Under the pieces are notes generated by a model. It ran no database searches. It was given only the letters and a program-made list of their open reading frames with translations, and was not told the origin of the DNA. DNA of 64,000 nucleotides from Citrobacter sp. (GTDB taxonomy: Bacteria > Pseudomonadota > Gammaproteobacteria > Enterobacterales > Enterobacteriaceae): positions 1 through 64,000 of the forward strand of contig DXKH01000013.1 of the NCBI GenBank assembly GCA_019415335.1, in the 5' to 3' direction. Shown piece after piece: positions 48,327 to 60,860 of this stretch (position 1 is its first letter; each line of letters opens with the position of its first letter). Both the position numbers and the translations under genes were made by a program.

Positions 48327-49232
48327 TTACTCGTTCTCTTGTCGAATAGAGCGAATCATCGATTGTTTCGCCGTATTCAGATGGTTACGCAGTGCAAGAA
48401 GCGCATCGAGATCGCTGCGGCAAATCAGCGCGCTGAGGATAGTCATATGCTCATCAATGGCGATGATATTGCGTTGTTTAAGATCGCGCTCATCCCACTG
48501 ATAATGGAAATGGAAGATCACTGAGATAATCTCAAGCGATTGATTAAAAAATATATTATCGGCAGCGGAGAGCAGCAGCGCGTGAAAATCACGGTCCAGC
48601 AGGGAGAACATACGGAAGTTGCTACCGACGCTGTCGCGCAGCATGCGGTGGCGTTCCAGCAGCATTTTGGCCTGCAGCCAGCGCGGATCGTCATCCGGCA
48701 GATTGAGAAAGTGCTGTAGGGCATGGGTTTCCAGCATCTCACGCAGCTCAAAAAGCTGTTCTGCATAGGATTGATCGAACTTTTTCATGCTCCACTGGCC
48801 GCGTTTTTCGCTCTGGATGAGATCGTAACGGCCAAATTTTAAAAGGTATTCTCGTACCACCACCGGGCTGACGCCCGCTATCCTGGCCAGTTGAAGTTCA
48901 GAGAACGTCTCGCCAGCGCGAAGCTGGCGTTGGTTAATCATCGTATAAAACGCCTGCTCAAAAATACGGTTCTGCTCGGCCATGGAGGCGGTGGTGCAGG
49001 CAAAACCATCATCATGTTCGGGGCTTCGGGTAATGACGTGGTCGTTGCCGACCAGAGTGAGTACGCCGCATTCGCTGAGATGGCTCAGCATGTGACGCAC
49101 GGTGGTGCGACTGATGTTGTACATCTCGGCTAATGCGCTTTGCGACGGCAATGGCGAAGGAAGGTGGCCGCGCGCCATATCATCGATCACCTGGTTAATC
49201 ACATTGTGACGTAAATTTTGCGAACGGCTCAT
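48327..49232 (-). CDS. lgoR: GntR/FadR-family regulator LgoR with two winged HTH domains
   Basis: 301 residues, closely matching E. coli LgoR (YjjM). The first winged helix is at about residues 25-62 (LPSQSALAEMYNISRTTVRH). A second GntR-like helix-turn-helix is at about 108-145 (FSELQLARIAGVSPVVVREY), followed by the helical FCD ligand domain (EQLFELREMLETHALQH). Tandem DNA-binding domains are unusual in GntR proteins. In E. coli LgoR is required for growth on L-galactonate. It is divergent from lgoD and upstream of the TRAP genes on the same strand. Confidence 0.92.
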   Translation of the reverse strand: MSRSQNLRHNVINQVIDDMARGHLPSPLPSQSALAEMYNISRTTVRHMLSHLSECGVLTLVGNDHVITRSPEHDDGFACTTASMAEQNRIFEQAFYTMINQRQLRAGETFSELQLARIAGVSPVVVREYLLKFGRYDLIQSEKRGQWSMKKFDQSYAEQLFELREMLETHALQHFLNLPDDDPRWLQAKMLLERHRMLRDSVGSNFRMFSLLDRDFHALLLSAADNIFFNQSLEIISVIFHFHYQWDERDLKQRNIIAIDEHMTILSALICRSDLDALLALRNHLNTAKQSMIRSIRQENE

Positions 49233-49250
49233 CGGGATCTCCTTTTGCCT

Positions 49251-49282
49251 GCATTAAAACCCGATTTAAAACATTTTAATGC
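49251..49282. promoter_or_regulatory. Inverted repeat, candidate LgoR operator
   Basis: GCATTAAAA-N14-TTTTAATGC is a perfect 9-bp dyad in the 139-nt divergent promoter between lgoR and lgoD. The arms extend imperfectly to CCTGC and GCAGG. Its spacing and symmetry fit a regulator acting on both directions. Confidence 0.45.
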
Positions 49283-49371
49283 GCAGGGTTTCACAAATTA
49301 GCTTTCTCGTTACGCGGCTATTTCTATTTTCATCAATATCTGAAGCAACAAAGAAACAGGAGCGCATAACG

Positions 49372-50394
49372 ATGTCCACAATGAATATGTTGATTTGCCA
49401 GGAACCCAAAAAATTAATTCATGAGATACGCGATATTCCGATTCCGGATAAACATGAAGCGCTAATTAAAATTAAGTCTGTCGGTATTTGCGGAACCGAT
49501 ATTCACGCCTGGGGAGGTAATCAACCTTTTTTTAGTTATCCACGCGTGTTAGGCCATGAAATATGTGGGGATATTGTGACGCCCGGCGAGAAGGTGACGC
49601 AGTTTAAAGTGGGTCAGCAAGTGGCGGTGATCCCTTATGTCGCCTGTCAGCAGTGTCCGGCGTGTCTGGGAGGGCGAACGAACTGCTGCGAGAAGATCTC
49701 CGTGATCGGCGTGCACCAGGACGGGGGATTTAGCGAGTATCTCTGCGTGCCGGCGACCAATCTGCTGCTGGCGGAGGGGATTGATCCTCAGGCCGCGGCG
49801 TTGATCGAGCCTTATGCGATTAGCGCCCATGCGGTACGTCGGGCGGCAATCGCCCCCGGTGAGCAGGTGCTGGTCGTTGGGGCTGGGCCGATTGGGATCG
49901 GGGCGGCTGCTATTGCTACAGCAGATGGTGCGCAGGTGGTGGTGGCTGATACCAGCGCTGCGCGTCGCGAACACGTTGCTTCGCGTCTTGACCTGCCGGT
50001 GGTGGATCCTTCTGCTGAAGATTTTGAGGCTCAGTTGCGTGCGCAGTTTGGCGGTTCACTGGCGCTGAAAGTGCTCGATGCGACGGGTAACCAGCATGCC
50101 ATGAACAATAGCGTGAATCTGATTCGTCACGGCGGCACCATTGTCTTCGTCGGGCTGTTTAAAGGCGACTTACAGTTCTCTGACCCGGAATTTCACAAGA
50201 AAGAGACCACCATGATGGGGAGTCGTAACGCCACGCCGGAGGATTTTGCGAAGGTCGGACGGCTGATGGCAGAAGGCAAACTGAGCGCTGAAATGATGCT
50301 TACGCATCGCTATCCGTTCAGCCAGCTTGCGGAGATCTTCGAACACGATGTAATTAACAACCGGGCGTTGATCAAAGGGGTGATTACGTTCTGA
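49372..50394 (+). CDS. lgoD: L-galactonate 5-dehydrogenase
   Basis: 340-residue zinc-dependent medium-chain dehydrogenase closely matching E. coli LgoD (YjjN). Catalytic zinc ligands lie in SVGICGTDIHAWGG and LGHEICG. The structural zinc cluster is CQQCPACLGGRTNCC (about residues 92-106). The nucleotide fold is VLVVGAGPIGIGAA (about 165-178). It oxidises L-galactonate to D-tagaturonate, which enters the hexuronate pathway. I start at 49372 (ACAGGAG upstream, E. coli-like MSTMN), not at the upstream in-frame start. Confidence 0.93.
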   Translation: MSTMNMLICQEPKKLIHEIRDIPIPDKHEALIKIKSVGICGTDIHAWGGNQPFFSYPRVLGHEICGDIVTPGEKVTQFKVGQQVAVIPYVACQQCPACLGGRTNCCEKISVIGVHQDGGFSEYLCVPATNLLLAEGIDPQAAALIEPYAISAHAVRRAAIAPGEQVLVVGAGPIGIGAAAIATADGAQVVVADTSAARREHVASRLDLPVVDPSAEDFEAQLRAQFGGSLALKVLDATGNQHAMNNSVNLIRHGGTIVFVGLFKGDLQFSDPEFHKKETTMMGSRNATPEDFAKVGRLMAEGKLSAEMMLTHRYPFSQLAEIFEHDVINNRALIKGVITF

Positions 50395-50405
50395 CGATTG
50401 CCATG

Positions 50406-50439
50406 CAGCGCCCGGAGTGGTGTTGGGCGCTGTTTTTTT
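50406..50439 (+). terminator. Intrinsic terminator of lgoD
   Basis: CAGCGCCC-N11-GGGCGCTG, an 8-bp perfect stem followed by seven T, 11 nt after the lgoD stop. Confidence 0.87.
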
Positions 50440-50450
50440 ATTACCGGTGG

Positions 50451-52742
50451 TCAGCCCTGAGCGCTGACCACTTTGATTTCCACCATCCCGATCCCCAGCT
50501 TACGCGGCGAGTGGCCGAGGATGTTGCCTTCGTTGGTCGGGACCGGGTCGGGCGGGACAATCACCAGCGTATCCGCCTTCGTCGGGTTGTCGAAATGCAG
50601 CGTGGTGGTAGTGACCTCGTGACCTAATATCAGCGTCTGCTCTTCCTTGCCTACGCGCACCGGAATGGGACGATTCGCATTGTCGCCGAAGGCTTTCGCG
50701 GTGATCACCAGATCGAATTTTTTCGGTAGCGGTTGTTTGTATTCGATCTTCACTTCTTCCGCCAGTTGCGCGTTGGACCAGCGTCCCCAGGATTCCGGAC
50801 GAGAAATCCCACTGAACTGCTTCACCTCTTCCGGCGCGCCTGCCACGTTGAAGACAAAGCTGTCGGCTTTATAGCGGATGTCGTTGTCGACGATTTTCAG
50901 GGTATCGACGTTGCCCTTATAGCGTTCCATGTCGATAACCGTGTCTTTAAAGGCCGTTTTGCCTTTCCACTGAGCTTTATCAACATGCTGGACGATTTGC
51001 TCTCCGCCAAGCTGACCCTGAGAGACGCACCAGTCGGTGGAGAGCGCCAGTTCCGGTGACCATAGCTGGCCCATCTTGTAGCAGCGATCGACCCAGACGA
51101 AGTTATCGCGTGGGGCAAAGTCGGCAAGCTGGAAGCGCAGTGGGGCGGAGTATTCACTTTCCGGCAGCGGCTCGACGCGCTTATCCGACACCCGCAACAG
51201 CAACGGCAGACGGAAATGGCTGCCGGAGAAAGCGATCATGTTTTTATCGCGATCGACGGTGAAATCTTTCATCTCTTTCGGGAAGTTCCACAGGCGAATG
51301 ATGTCCGGCTTCATGGCGAGGATCTTCTCTTTGCTGTTGAGGAACACTTCCGACATCGACTGACCCGACAGGCTACTGCGCCCCAGACCGATAAAGTTAT
51401 CGCCGCCGAGAATATCCAGCACCGTAGCGCCGTTATCCATGGTGTTACGTTTGACCCCCAGCGTCTCCTGCTGCGGCTTGTCGCCGCGTATCACGAAGAA
51501 CAGGTTGTTGCGATCCTGCTTGTTCAGGTATTTCCATGCGCTGTTGTTCATCGCCAGATGGTCCGAAGAAACCACGATCACGGTATCTTTGAACCACGGT
51601 GAGGCTTTGATTTTATTGATAAACGCCGCGATGTTTTCCTGACTACAGCTGACGGCGCTAAAGGACTGGTTGGGTTTACCGTCGAAATCATAGCGTTTGC
51701 GCTGACAGGCACGCGAGATAAAGCCGTCCGGATGATGGGTATCGACGGTCAAGGTAAACAACGAAAAACGCTGGCCGGAACGGGAGAGTTCTTCGAACTT
51801 CTTCCACGCTTCATCCAGTACCGTATCGTCATAGAAGCCCCAGTCGTTACGGTAATTCGGATCGGCAACGACGCTTTTTAACTCTTCGGCGCCATACAGA
51901 TAATCGAACCCGTGGGACTTCAGGAACACGTCTTTCCCGGCGAAACGCAGGTTTGCCCCCTGTACAAAGTGGTTCTGATAGCCGGAGTTTTTCAGGATAT
52001 CTCCGAGGCAAATATTCTGCGGGAAGAAGCTGGAGACTGATGCCGACGCGTTGCCTTCAAACGGCGCGAACAGGGGAATGCCGCACTGGGACGCGACCAT
52101 CCCGGCGATGGTGTAGTCTGTACCCGGTAGTTGTTGGGTATGACTGAAATCCATGCTTTCGTTTTTCAATACGCCGAGTTCCGGGGTGAGTTCCGGGAAG
52201 GCCTCATTGTCGAAATAGGTACGCTCCAGGCTTTCACCGTAGATGTACACCAGATTCAGCTTCGGGTTGGGGATACTTTTCGCCGGTTCTTTATAGTAGG
52301 CCGCGAAATCAGGATCGCCGTCGCGGGTCTGGGATTTGACCAGTTCGCTGATCTGACGAAATGCCGGGCTGGCATCAACGGAACCCAGTGCCAACAGCAG
52401 CGCCAGCAGGCTGTAACCAAAATGGTGCGGATGATGACGACGGCGACGCAGCACCCAACCCAGCGTGCCAAAGACTGCCACGAGCGCCAGCGCAATGCCG
52501 ATGCCAGGCAGGATGTATTTGCCGACACCGGCTCCCGTCAGACTGTTTGTCAATGTGTAGAGTACTGCATCGTTAATGCCATCACCCGTGAAATAGTCGC
52601 TGGCGAATAATGTGATATTCAGAACCACAAAAAGTCCCAGCACCGTCAGGGTGGCGGCAAACCACCAGGTGTTGCGACCCGCTTTCAAGGCATAAATCAG
52701 TACAGAGGCAAGAAACAGCGCGATGGAGAGTAACTCAGACAA
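50451..52742 (-). CDS. opgB: Phosphoglycerol transferase I (osmoregulated periplasmic glucan modification)
   Basis: 763 residues matching E. coli OpgB/MdoB. Four N-terminal membrane helices (residues about 1-130) precede an alkaline phosphatase/sulfatase-superfamily periplasmic domain: the metal-binding and nucleophile region around [18 protein letters not shown] (about 162-179), [26 protein letters not shown] and [11 protein letters not shown]. It transfers phosphoglycerol from phosphatidylglycerol to periplasmic glucans. Conserved position between lgoD and yjjA. Confidence 0.95.
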   Translation of the reverse strand: MSELLSIALFLASVLIYALKAGRNTWWFAATLTVLGLFVVLNITLFASDYFTGDGINDAVLYTLTNSLTGAGVGKYILPGIGIALALVAVFGTLGWVLRRRRHHPHHFGYSLLALLLALGSVDASPAFRQISELVKSQTRDGDPDFAAYYKEPAKSIPNPKLNLVYIYGESLERTYFDNEAFPELTPELGVLKNESMDFSHTQQLPGTDYTIAGMVASQCGIPLFAPFEGNASASVSSFFPQNICLGDILKNSGYQNHFVQGANLRFAGKDVFLKSHGFDYLYGAEELKSVVADPNYRNDWGFYDDTVLDEAWKKFEELSRSGQRFSLFTLTVDTHHPDGFISRACQRKRYDFDGKPNQSFSAVSCSQENIAAFINKIKASPWFKDTVIVVSSDHLAMNNSAWKYLNKQDRNNLFFVIRGDKPQQETLGVKRNTMDNGATVLDILGGDNFIGLGRSSLSGQSMSEVFLNSKEKILAMKPDIIRLWNFPKEMKDFTVDRDKNMIAFSGSHFRLPLLLRVSDKRVEPLPESEYSAPLRFQLADFAPRDNFVWVDRCYKMGQLWSPELALSTDWCVSQGQLGGEQIVQHVDKAQWKGKTAFKDTVIDMERYKGNVDTLKIVDNDIRYKADSFVFNVAGAPEEVKQFSGISRPESWGRWSNAQLAEEVKIEYKQPLPKKFDLVITAKAFGDNANRPIPVRVGKEEQTLILGHEVTTTTLHFDNPTKADTLVIVPPDPVPTNEGNILGHSPRKLGIGMVEIKVVSAQG

Positions 52743-52972
52743 CGGACGATCCTCACAAATAGCCTTGTGATAAGGCTCTAAACCAGGCCTTCGACTGGCA
52801 GATTAGCGTTTACAGAAAATACAATGTAATGGGGTTGTCACTTAGCTGCAATTCTAGTGACATTTAATTACGTTGTTATTCAGAATTGGTTTAGAAATAG
52901 GCTTTTTTGATCGCCGTCACTTCCCGCCATGCCTGGGATGTGCATGAAAGAAGGGCGAAAAGGGGGGAGAAG

Positions 52973-53007
52973 CGCCGCGTCCGGTGGAAAACGACCAAAA
53001 CGCGGCG
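52973..53007 (-). terminator. Likely terminator of the dnaT-dnaC-yjjA operon
   Basis: On the minus strand an 8-bp GC-rich stem (CGCCGCGT / ACGCGGCG) closes a 19-nt loop and is followed by a pyrimidine-rich stretch ending TTTT, 8 nt after the yjjA stop. The long loop makes it less than ideal. Confidence 0.48.
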
Positions 53008-53014
53008 TCGGGGA

Positions 53015-53506
53015 TCAGGAAATAAAGTTCATACCCTGTTTGAGCACCAGGTCGCAGGCTTTGGTTTTCACTTTTTCGGCGAGCGGCGTGCTGCCGATAT
53101 TGTTCAGGTTAAGCTGTTGACCATCTTTGGTATTGAGCAGACCCTGAATACCGTCCAGATAGTTGGTGTCTTGCTTTTGCTCTGTTGTGCCGAGACCCAG
53201 CTTATCCAGTACCTGATTTTTCACATTTTCCGCATCGGTAACAGAAGCCAGCTTCTGCTTCGCACAGTACTGCAAAATCCCGGCGGCGTTATTCATATTG
53301 TTCGCACTCAGCGCCTGATTGCCGCCATTGAGCAGGCTGGTCAGGGAAGAGAGCGACGTGCCGCTTTGCGATGAGGTGGTGCTTTGCTTGCTCAGTTCGC
53401 TGGCCGCGCTGGTGAGAGAATCCTGCCAGGAGGCGGCGAAAGTATTGGTTGCGAAGCAGGCGCTGGCCGCGATTGCGCAGCACAGCAAACGTTTTGTCGT
53501 TTTCAT
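53015..53506 (-). CDS. yjjA: YjjA, DUF2501 exported protein
   Basis: 163 residues with a signal peptide (1-24, cleaved around TFAASW). The mature part is serine/threonine/asparagine-rich with two conserved cysteines (LQYCAKQKLAS and KTKACDLVLKQG) that could form a disulfide. Length and order match E. coli YjjA, a periplasmic protein of unknown function at the end of the dnaTC operon. Confidence 0.92.
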   Translation of the reverse strand: MKTTKRLLCCAIAASACFATNTFAASWQDSLTSAASELSKQSTTSSQSGTSLSSLTSLLNGGNQALSANNMNNAAGILQYCAKQKLASVTDAENVKNQVLDKLGLGTTEQKQDTNYLDGIQGLLNTKDGQQLNLNNIGSTPLAEKVKTKACDLVLKQGMNFIS

Positions 53507-53566
53507 TGTGATTACTCGTGTATAGACCTTCGTCGGAGTATAGCGCCGCTCAGTCCAGGAATGGTC

Positions 53567-54304
53567 TTAATACTCTTTGCCGGTTACCCGACTGCGGAAA
53601 CTGTCCCAGTTGAAGATTACATAAAGACTATCGCCTAGCGTCATTCTATCCATCACGCGGTCACCCAGCAGCTTGGTCATTTCTTCCATATTGCTGTTGG
53701 TGAGCATGCCGGTCGGACGCTTTGAAGAGGAACGACGATCGACGATCTGGTTGATGATCACCTTTTCATAGCGCGATTCGGTTTGCACACCAATCTCATC
53801 AATGACCAGCAGATCAACATTGCTCAGATCGTTCAGCAACTGTTCTTCGCTGGTTTCACGATTGCTGAACGTCTCTTTCATCGCCGACATGATGTCCGCC
53901 ACGGTGATAATCAACACCGACTTTCCGCGCAGCAGCAGTTCGTTGCAGATCGCCGCGGCGAGGTGGTTTTTCCCCGTCCCTGGTTTGCCGGAGAAGATAA
54001 AACTGGCGATGTTGCCATCGAACTCTTCCACGTACTGACGTGCTTGATTCAGAGCATCAAGTTGCCCCTGACATTCCACTTTATAGTTTTCAAATGAGCA
54101 ATTTTGATGGAGTGGTCTGATACCTGAGCGGTTAAAGGTGCGTTGCATTTTCATAGCACGATTCTCGCGCTCAATTGCAGCCGAGCGAATCGCACCCTGC
54201 TCTTTTTGCCAGGCAAGCAATTCCTCACCTGTTTTAAAGGCCGGTTTCACATTTGGTGGAATCATTTTTTGCAGGCGTTGCATCAAGCTACTAACGTCTT
54301 TCAT
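53567..54304 (-). CDS. dnaC: Replicative helicase loader DnaC
   Basis: 245 residues, the length of E. coli DnaC. The N-terminal DnaB-binding region (residues 1-60) precedes the AAA+ domain: Walker [17 protein letters not shown] (about 104-119), Walker [11 protein letters not shown] (about 164-173), sensor I LTNSN and arginine finger region DRMTLGDS. It loads DnaB at oriC and in PriA restart. The start overlaps the dnaT stop by 4 nt. Confidence 0.97.
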   Translation of the reverse strand: MKDVSSLMQRLQKMIPPNVKPAFKTGEELLAWQKEQGAIRSAAIERENRAMKMQRTFNRSGIRPLHQNCSFENYKVECQGQLDALNQARQYVEEFDGNIASFIFSGKPGTGKNHLAAAICNELLLRGKSVLIITVADIMSAMKETFSNRETSEEQLLNDLSNVDLLVIDEIGVQTESRYEKVIINQIVDRRSSSKRPTGMLTNSNMEEMTKLLGDRVMDRMTLGDSLYVIFNWDSFRSRVTGKEY

Positions 54305-54846
54305 TTAGCACCTCGGAATCCTTTAGGAATTTCTTTATCGGGTTCAGAAATTGTGTTCACATCGCGCTTCGGCAGGCCACCGTTGCTTGCGCGGCCGATC
54401 TGGACGCTGCGCGCCAGTTTTTGCTGCCACTGCACGTGATGAAAAACTTTGCCTTCCGCTTGCCAGTAGGTCACGAACGAGGCCAGTTCTTCGGCGGTGA
54501 CGGGCTCTCTTAACGCCACGCCCCACAGTGCGGCCTGACGCTGAAAGTCGTCATCCGGCTGCCAGTCGGGGTACATGGCGAATTTTCCCATCGGTACGGC
54601 GACCGGCACAGGCTGCGGTTCTTCATAAAACTGCGCATCCAGCGCCACATCGCTCCCCGGTCGGGCGAGTTTTTCTTCGAGCGCCAGCAGTTGTGCCAGA
54701 CGAGCCGGGGTTAGCGCGTAAAAAGCCGGGGCGTTATTGGCAAACACCGCCACCGCGCCGCCTTCAGACTTCGCCAGCACCGTCTGGTGATCGTGTAATA
54801 AGGCGTCAATACCAATGACGTCCGGGGTCAAAATTCTGGATGACAT
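54301..54846 (-). CDS. dnaT: Primosomal protein DnaT
   Basis: 181 residues matching E. coli DnaT (179). The N-terminal domain ([20 protein letters not shown]) mediates trimerisation. The C-terminal half ([20 protein letters not shown], then [20 protein letters not shown]) binds ssDNA and PriB/PriC complexes during PriA-dependent replication restart. I place the start at 54846 (MSSRI) by homology. Confidence 0.95.
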   Translation of the reverse strand: MSSRILTPDVIGIDALLHDHQTVLAKSEGGAVAVFANNAPAFYALTPARLAQLLALEEKLARPGSDVALDAQFYEEPQPVPVAVPMGKFAMYPDWQPDDDFQRQAALWGVALREPVTAEELASFVTYWQAEGKVFHHVQWQQKLARSVQIGRASNGGLPKRDVNTISEPDKEIPKGFRGAK

Positions 54847-54942
54847 AACGTTTCTCAAGACTGACTGCAACCGAGAAGGGACACTGTTTCTATAGTAACA
54901 CACCGATGAGGAGGAGCGGCAGGGATGCGCCTGCCGCAGCAA

Positions 54943-56183
<1,241 letters not shown>

Positions 56184-56427
56184 GACTCGCCCTGGCTGAA
56201 AAGACGCGTTGCGTACTGTCGAATGACGAAAGACTCTTTTGTATCACGAAGCGCGCATTTTTTGGCTCCGGCTGAGATCAATCTTTCTGTTGAAAAAAGT
56301 GCCTGTCCTACGGTTGCCAGACGTTGAGCTGCTCCACAGTTTTGCTAAATCGGTGAAAAGTGCAATTTTTACCCGCATTTTGACCTTCTTTTTCTGTTCC
56401 TGCTTATCAAAAATGCAATTTGAAACT

Positions 56428-56447
56428 TTTAATCAACATTGATTAAA
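56428..56447. promoter_or_regulatory. Inverted repeat upstream of pobA
   Basis: TTTAATCA-ACAT-TGATTAAA, a perfect 8-bp dyad, ends about 30 nt before the pobA start, inside a 295-nt divergent region shared with yjjP. It is a candidate operator or activator site for the AraC-type regulator downstream of pobA, though AraC sites are more often direct repeats. Confidence 0.4.
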
Positions 56448-56454
56448 CAAATAA

Positions 56455-57666
<1,212 letters not shown>

Positions 57667-57678
57667 TGAGGAAAAGCG

Positions 57679-58554
57679 ATGCAACCGGCTGATGTTATTC
57701 CTGTATTTAAATTGTATGGTGAACAACAGGGATGGCCAACTCCCGATTTGCTGCACTGTGAGTCGATTCATCAGCGTAGCAGTTTGTATGAATGGCATAT
57801 ACGGGTGCATCAGCACGCAGAGATCGTCCAGTTGCTTTATTTACATCGGGGCGAGGCAACGATTGAAATCGAGGGGCAGGCGACGGTGATGCGTGATGCC
57901 TGCATTCAGGTCGTCCCTGCGCTTTGCGTCCACGGTTTTCGCTTTTCCCCCGGAACCCAGGGCTATGTTCTCTCTTTGGCGTTGCCGCTGATTGGTCGCC
58001 TGGAGTCGCAGTTTCCACAGCCATTGTCGTTGCTGAATAGTCCGCAGTGTGTGCTGGTGGCTCAGTCTCGTAGCCACATCTGCACGCTTTTTTCCGCCTT
58101 GTTGAAGGAGTATCAGACGGATAACGAGGCGCGGGAAATGATGCTGTTTTCGCTGTTGAGCGCGTTGCTGGTGTGGCTTCGTCGACAGAGTCGACCCGTT
58201 CTGCAACCGAATGACACCCTGGCGCGTCGGCGTAGTGCAATGCGCCTTTTTTCCCGGTTGCTTGAGAGCCACTATCGCGAGCATCTTCCCCTGGCAGAAT
58301 ACGCGTATCGGATCGGCCTCTCTGCAAATTACCTGAATCATTTATGTCGTGAATTTCATCATTGCAGTGCATTAAACGTGTTGCATCAACGGTTGATGCT
58401 CGAAGCCAAACGTAGCCTGCAATATACCAGCATGACCATCAGTCAGATCTCTGACTATCTGGGGTTCAGCGATGTAACCTATTTTTCTCGCTTTTTTAAA
58501 AAACATGCAATGTTGTCTCCGAAAGCATATCGGGAATTCATTAAGAATAAATAA
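57679..58554 (+). CDS. pobR: AraC-family regulator, probable PobR
   Basis: 291 residues. The N-terminal cupin domain (HIRVHQHAEIVQLLYLHRGE) is followed by a C-terminal AraC double helix-turn-helix (LPLAEYAYRIGLSANYLNHL and ISQISDYLGFSDVTYFSRFF). It starts 12 nt after pobA on the same strand with GAGGAAAAG before the ATG, so it is probably co-transcribed and activates pobA in response to 4-hydroxybenzoate. Many bacteria place an AraC-type pobR next to pobA but divergently. The symbol is by context and family. Confidence 0.82.
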   Translation: MQPADVIPVFKLYGEQQGWPTPDLLHCESIHQRSSLYEWHIRVHQHAEIVQLLYLHRGEATIEIEGQATVMRDACIQVVPALCVHGFRFSPGTQGYVLSLALPLIGRLESQFPQPLSLLNSPQCVLVAQSRSHICTLFSALLKEYQTDNEAREMMLFSLLSALLVWLRRQSRPVLQPNDTLARRRSAMRLFSRLLESHYREHLPLAEYAYRIGLSANYLNHLCREFHHCSALNVLHQRLMLEAKRSLQYTSMTISQISDYLGFSDVTYFSRFFKKHAMLSPKAYREFIKNK

Positions 58555-58828
58555 CTTGTCCAGTTTTGGATGAATATAAAATTCGTATATAAAATAGGAA
58601 TGTATAATGTCTTGTTCTGGAGTTAGGAGGGTATATTAACAATATCAGCTTGTATTATACCCAGCGATAGTTGTATAACCGCCTCCTACGGAATTTAAAG
58701 AAAAACACCATGGATAAACAATTTATATTGTCTATCTCTCCGTCTTTTGTATTGGTGCGTTGTATGTATTGACTCAGCCGCGATTCACAAATGACAGATA
58801 AATAAAATAATATAGATATGGAGTATGT
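58555..58828. other. AT-rich upstream region of yjjQ-bglJ
   Basis: 274 nt of very AT-rich DNA with several TATA-like stretches. In E. coli the yjjQ-bglJ promoter is silenced by H-NS, and this composition fits that. No gene is seen here. Confidence 0.55.
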
Positions 58829-59551
58829 ATGTTGCCAGGATGCTGCAAAAACGGAATTATCATTAGTAAAGTCCCCGTTATACAAGCGGGGCTCCACGGA
58901 ATTATGCAGCAGCAATTTCCGGAGTATGAACTCACTCCCTGTGGGGCGGTACAAGAACTCACACCTTTACAACTGCGTCGTGCGGAGTTGGCGATAGTAG
59001 ATTTAACCGGTGAATGTCATCATCCACGCACTGTTTGCGAACAATTCTACGCACTCCTTTCTCAATACCGTGATATCCATTGGATTTTTCTGGTATCGCG
59101 TGCGTATTACGCACAGGCGGTTGAATTGTTGATGCGCCCCTCCAGTACGTTGCTGTCTGATGTCGAGTCAATTGAGAATCTGGTTGGCTCTATCCGTTCC
59201 GGGCACAATAGCCCTGACCGAATCAGTAAAATGTTGTTGTCACCAACCAGGTTAGAACATCCGGAATTTAGCGCCTACGCGCTTCTTTTGACGCTATCAG
59301 AACGAAAAGTACTGCGCCTGTTGGGGAAGGGGTGGGGGATCAATCAGATTGCGGCATTACTTAAAAAAAGTAATAAAACCATTAGCGCCCAGAAAAACAG
59401 TGCTATGCGACGGTTATCAATACACAGCAATGCGGAAATGTACGCATGGATTAACAGTTCTCAGGGAGCAAGAGAATTGAATTTACCTTCAGTATATGGA
59501 GAGACAGCGGAATGGAATATAGAAACTGTACGCGAAATGTCGCACTCATAG
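58829..59551 (+). CDS. yjjQ: LuxR-type transcription regulator YjjQ
   Basis: 240 residues, matching E. coli YjjQ. A receiver-like N-terminal domain without phosphorylation signature precedes a C-terminal LuxR helix-turn-helix ([20 protein letters not shown], then [19 protein letters not shown], about 155-200). In E. coli it represses flagellar and biofilm genes when de-silenced. The end overlaps bglJ by 40 nt. Confidence 0.93.
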   Translation: MLPGCCKNGIIISKVPVIQAGLHGIMQQQFPEYELTPCGAVQELTPLQLRRAELAIVDLTGECHHPRTVCEQFYALLSQYRDIHWIFLVSRAYYAQAVELLMRPSSTLLSDVESIENLVGSIRSGHNSPDRISKMLLSPTRLEHPEFSAYALLLTLSERKVLRLLGKGWGINQIAALLKKSNKTISAQKNSAMRRLSIHSNAEMYAWINSSQGARELNLPSVYGETAEWNIETVREMSHS

Positions 59552-60144
59552 AAAAATGTGTTATGAGTGGTATTGGTATTCAGCATTTATTTAATACAAC
59601 TTCTGATAATAAATATAATCTACATCTTTATTTGTCGCTGGATGATTTTCAGCAGGCGATGAGTACGACAGTTTTTTCTGCCGTTATATTCTCTCTCTCC
59701 TCGATCCGAAAATACAGGCGAGTGGGATTAATGAGTCTGACTGAACTGGCGGAAAACTCTCCTGGCATGCGTCGTCTGGTTATTGCGGATGATGATGTTG
59801 AAGCTCGTTTGATCAGCGCACTGTCACCCTCTCCGTTAGATGGTGTATTGAGCAAAGAAGCCTCGCTCCCTGCGCTACAGGACGCGTTATTTACCGCATT
59901 AAGCGGCACTCGGCAGATTACTGAAAGTAACAGTAATCTCTGGTATCTCAATCAGAGTCGCATGTTAAGCCCGACAGAGCGTGAGATATTGCGCTTTATG
60001 TCCTACGGTTACTCAATGCCGCAAATCGCGATTGAACTGGCGCGGAATATTAAAACCATCCGTGCGCACAAGTTTAATGTGATGTCGAAGCTGGGCGTCA
60101 GTTCTGACGCCGGTTTACTGCATGCGGCGGATATATTGCTTTAA
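59512..60144 (+). CDS. bglJ: LuxR-type transcription regulator BglJ
   Basis: 210 residues, matching E. coli BglJ. It has an N-terminal domain of receiver type and a C-terminal LuxR HTH ([20 protein letters not shown], then [20 protein letters not shown]). BglJ forms a heterodimer with RcsB and relieves H-NS silencing at targets such as bgl. It is translated from a start inside yjjQ. Confidence 0.93.
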   Translation: MEYRNCTRNVALIEKCVMSGIGIQHLFNTTSDNKYNLHLYLSLDDFQQAMSTTVFSAVIFSLSSIRKYRRVGLMSLTELAENSPGMRRLVIADDDVEARLISALSPSPLDGVLSKEASLPALQDALFTALSGTRQITESNSNLWYLNQSRMLSPTEREILRFMSYGYSMPQIAIELARNIKTIRAHKFNVMSKLGVSSDAGLLHAADILL

Positions 60145-60166
60145 TCGCCGCGAAAGCAAAGAACGT

Positions 60167-60625
60167 TTACTGGCACACATCAACCCAGGTGGCTGAAGTC
60201 AGTTCTGCCATGCGCTCTGGCGTAATACGCACTGCGCTATGTGTGGCACCGGCTGCCGGAAGGACTTCGGTGAACGATCGTAAAGAGACGTCGCAATAAA
60301 CGGGCAACGGGGTTTCCAGGCCAAAAGGGCAAACCCCGCCAACGGGATGCCCCGTCGCATTGACGACTTCATCGCTGCTCAGCATGCGCGCTTTGGCACC
60401 GAAAGTGCTTTTGAGTTTTTTATTGTCCAGTCTGGCATCGCCTTTGGCGACGACCAGAATGATGGCATCTTTAACCTTCAGCGAAAGGGTTTTGGCTATC
60501 TGTCCGGGCTGGACGTTATGGGCTTTTGCCGCCAGTTCAACCGTCGCGGTGCTTTGATTTAATTCAATAATTTCAATATCCGGGGCATGTTCGGCCATAA
60601 ATTGCCGTACCGATTGCAGACTCAT
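60167..60625 (-). CDS. YbaK/EbsC-family aminoacyl-tRNA deacylase
   Basis: 152 residues with the YbaK/ProX fold: start VRQFMAEHAPDIEIIELNQS, AKTLSLKVKDAIILVVAKGD with the conserved catalytic-region Lys, and GHPVGGVCPFGLETPLPVYC. The family removes mischarged amino acids from tRNA in trans. The specificity of this subgroup (not YbaK, YeaK or ProRS-INS proper) is not known to me. The start at 60625 (MSLQSV) has GGAG close upstream; the frame extends 22 codons further. Confidence 0.85.
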   Translation of the reverse strand: MSLQSVRQFMAEHAPDIEIIELNQSTATVELAAKAHNVQPGQIAKTLSLKVKDAIILVVAKGDARLDNKKLKSTFGAKARMLSSDEVVNATGHPVGGVCPFGLETPLPVYCDVSLRSFTEVLPAAGATHSAVRITPERMAELTSATWVDVCQ

Positions 60626-60771
60626 TCGATTCTCCTGACACCATTTTTGCAATTTCCGACGTTTCAGAAAACGGCTGGCGTAATTTGGCACACGTCGTCA
60701 CGCACTGTAAATATTTTAATGTAACAAACCAGCAACATGAGTGATTTTTCGATCCTCTTCACAATCACGGA

Positions 60772-60792
60772 AACCGGTTACCGTAACCGGTT
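60772..60792. promoter_or_regulatory. Perfect 21-bp palindrome upstream of the PTS gene
   Basis: AACCGGTTAC-C-GTAACCGGTT has 10-bp perfect arms, each containing the octamer AACCGGTT. It lies 69 nt before the EIIC start. A possible -35 (TTGCAG) begins at its last bases. Form and position resemble LacI/GalR-type operators, but no such regulator is encoded nearby. Confidence 0.5.
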
Positions 60793-60860
60793 GCAGTCCG
60801 TGAAAGAGCGATTAATACTGGAGTTGTCACTTCCTCTGTATCACATAAAAAGAGCCAATT

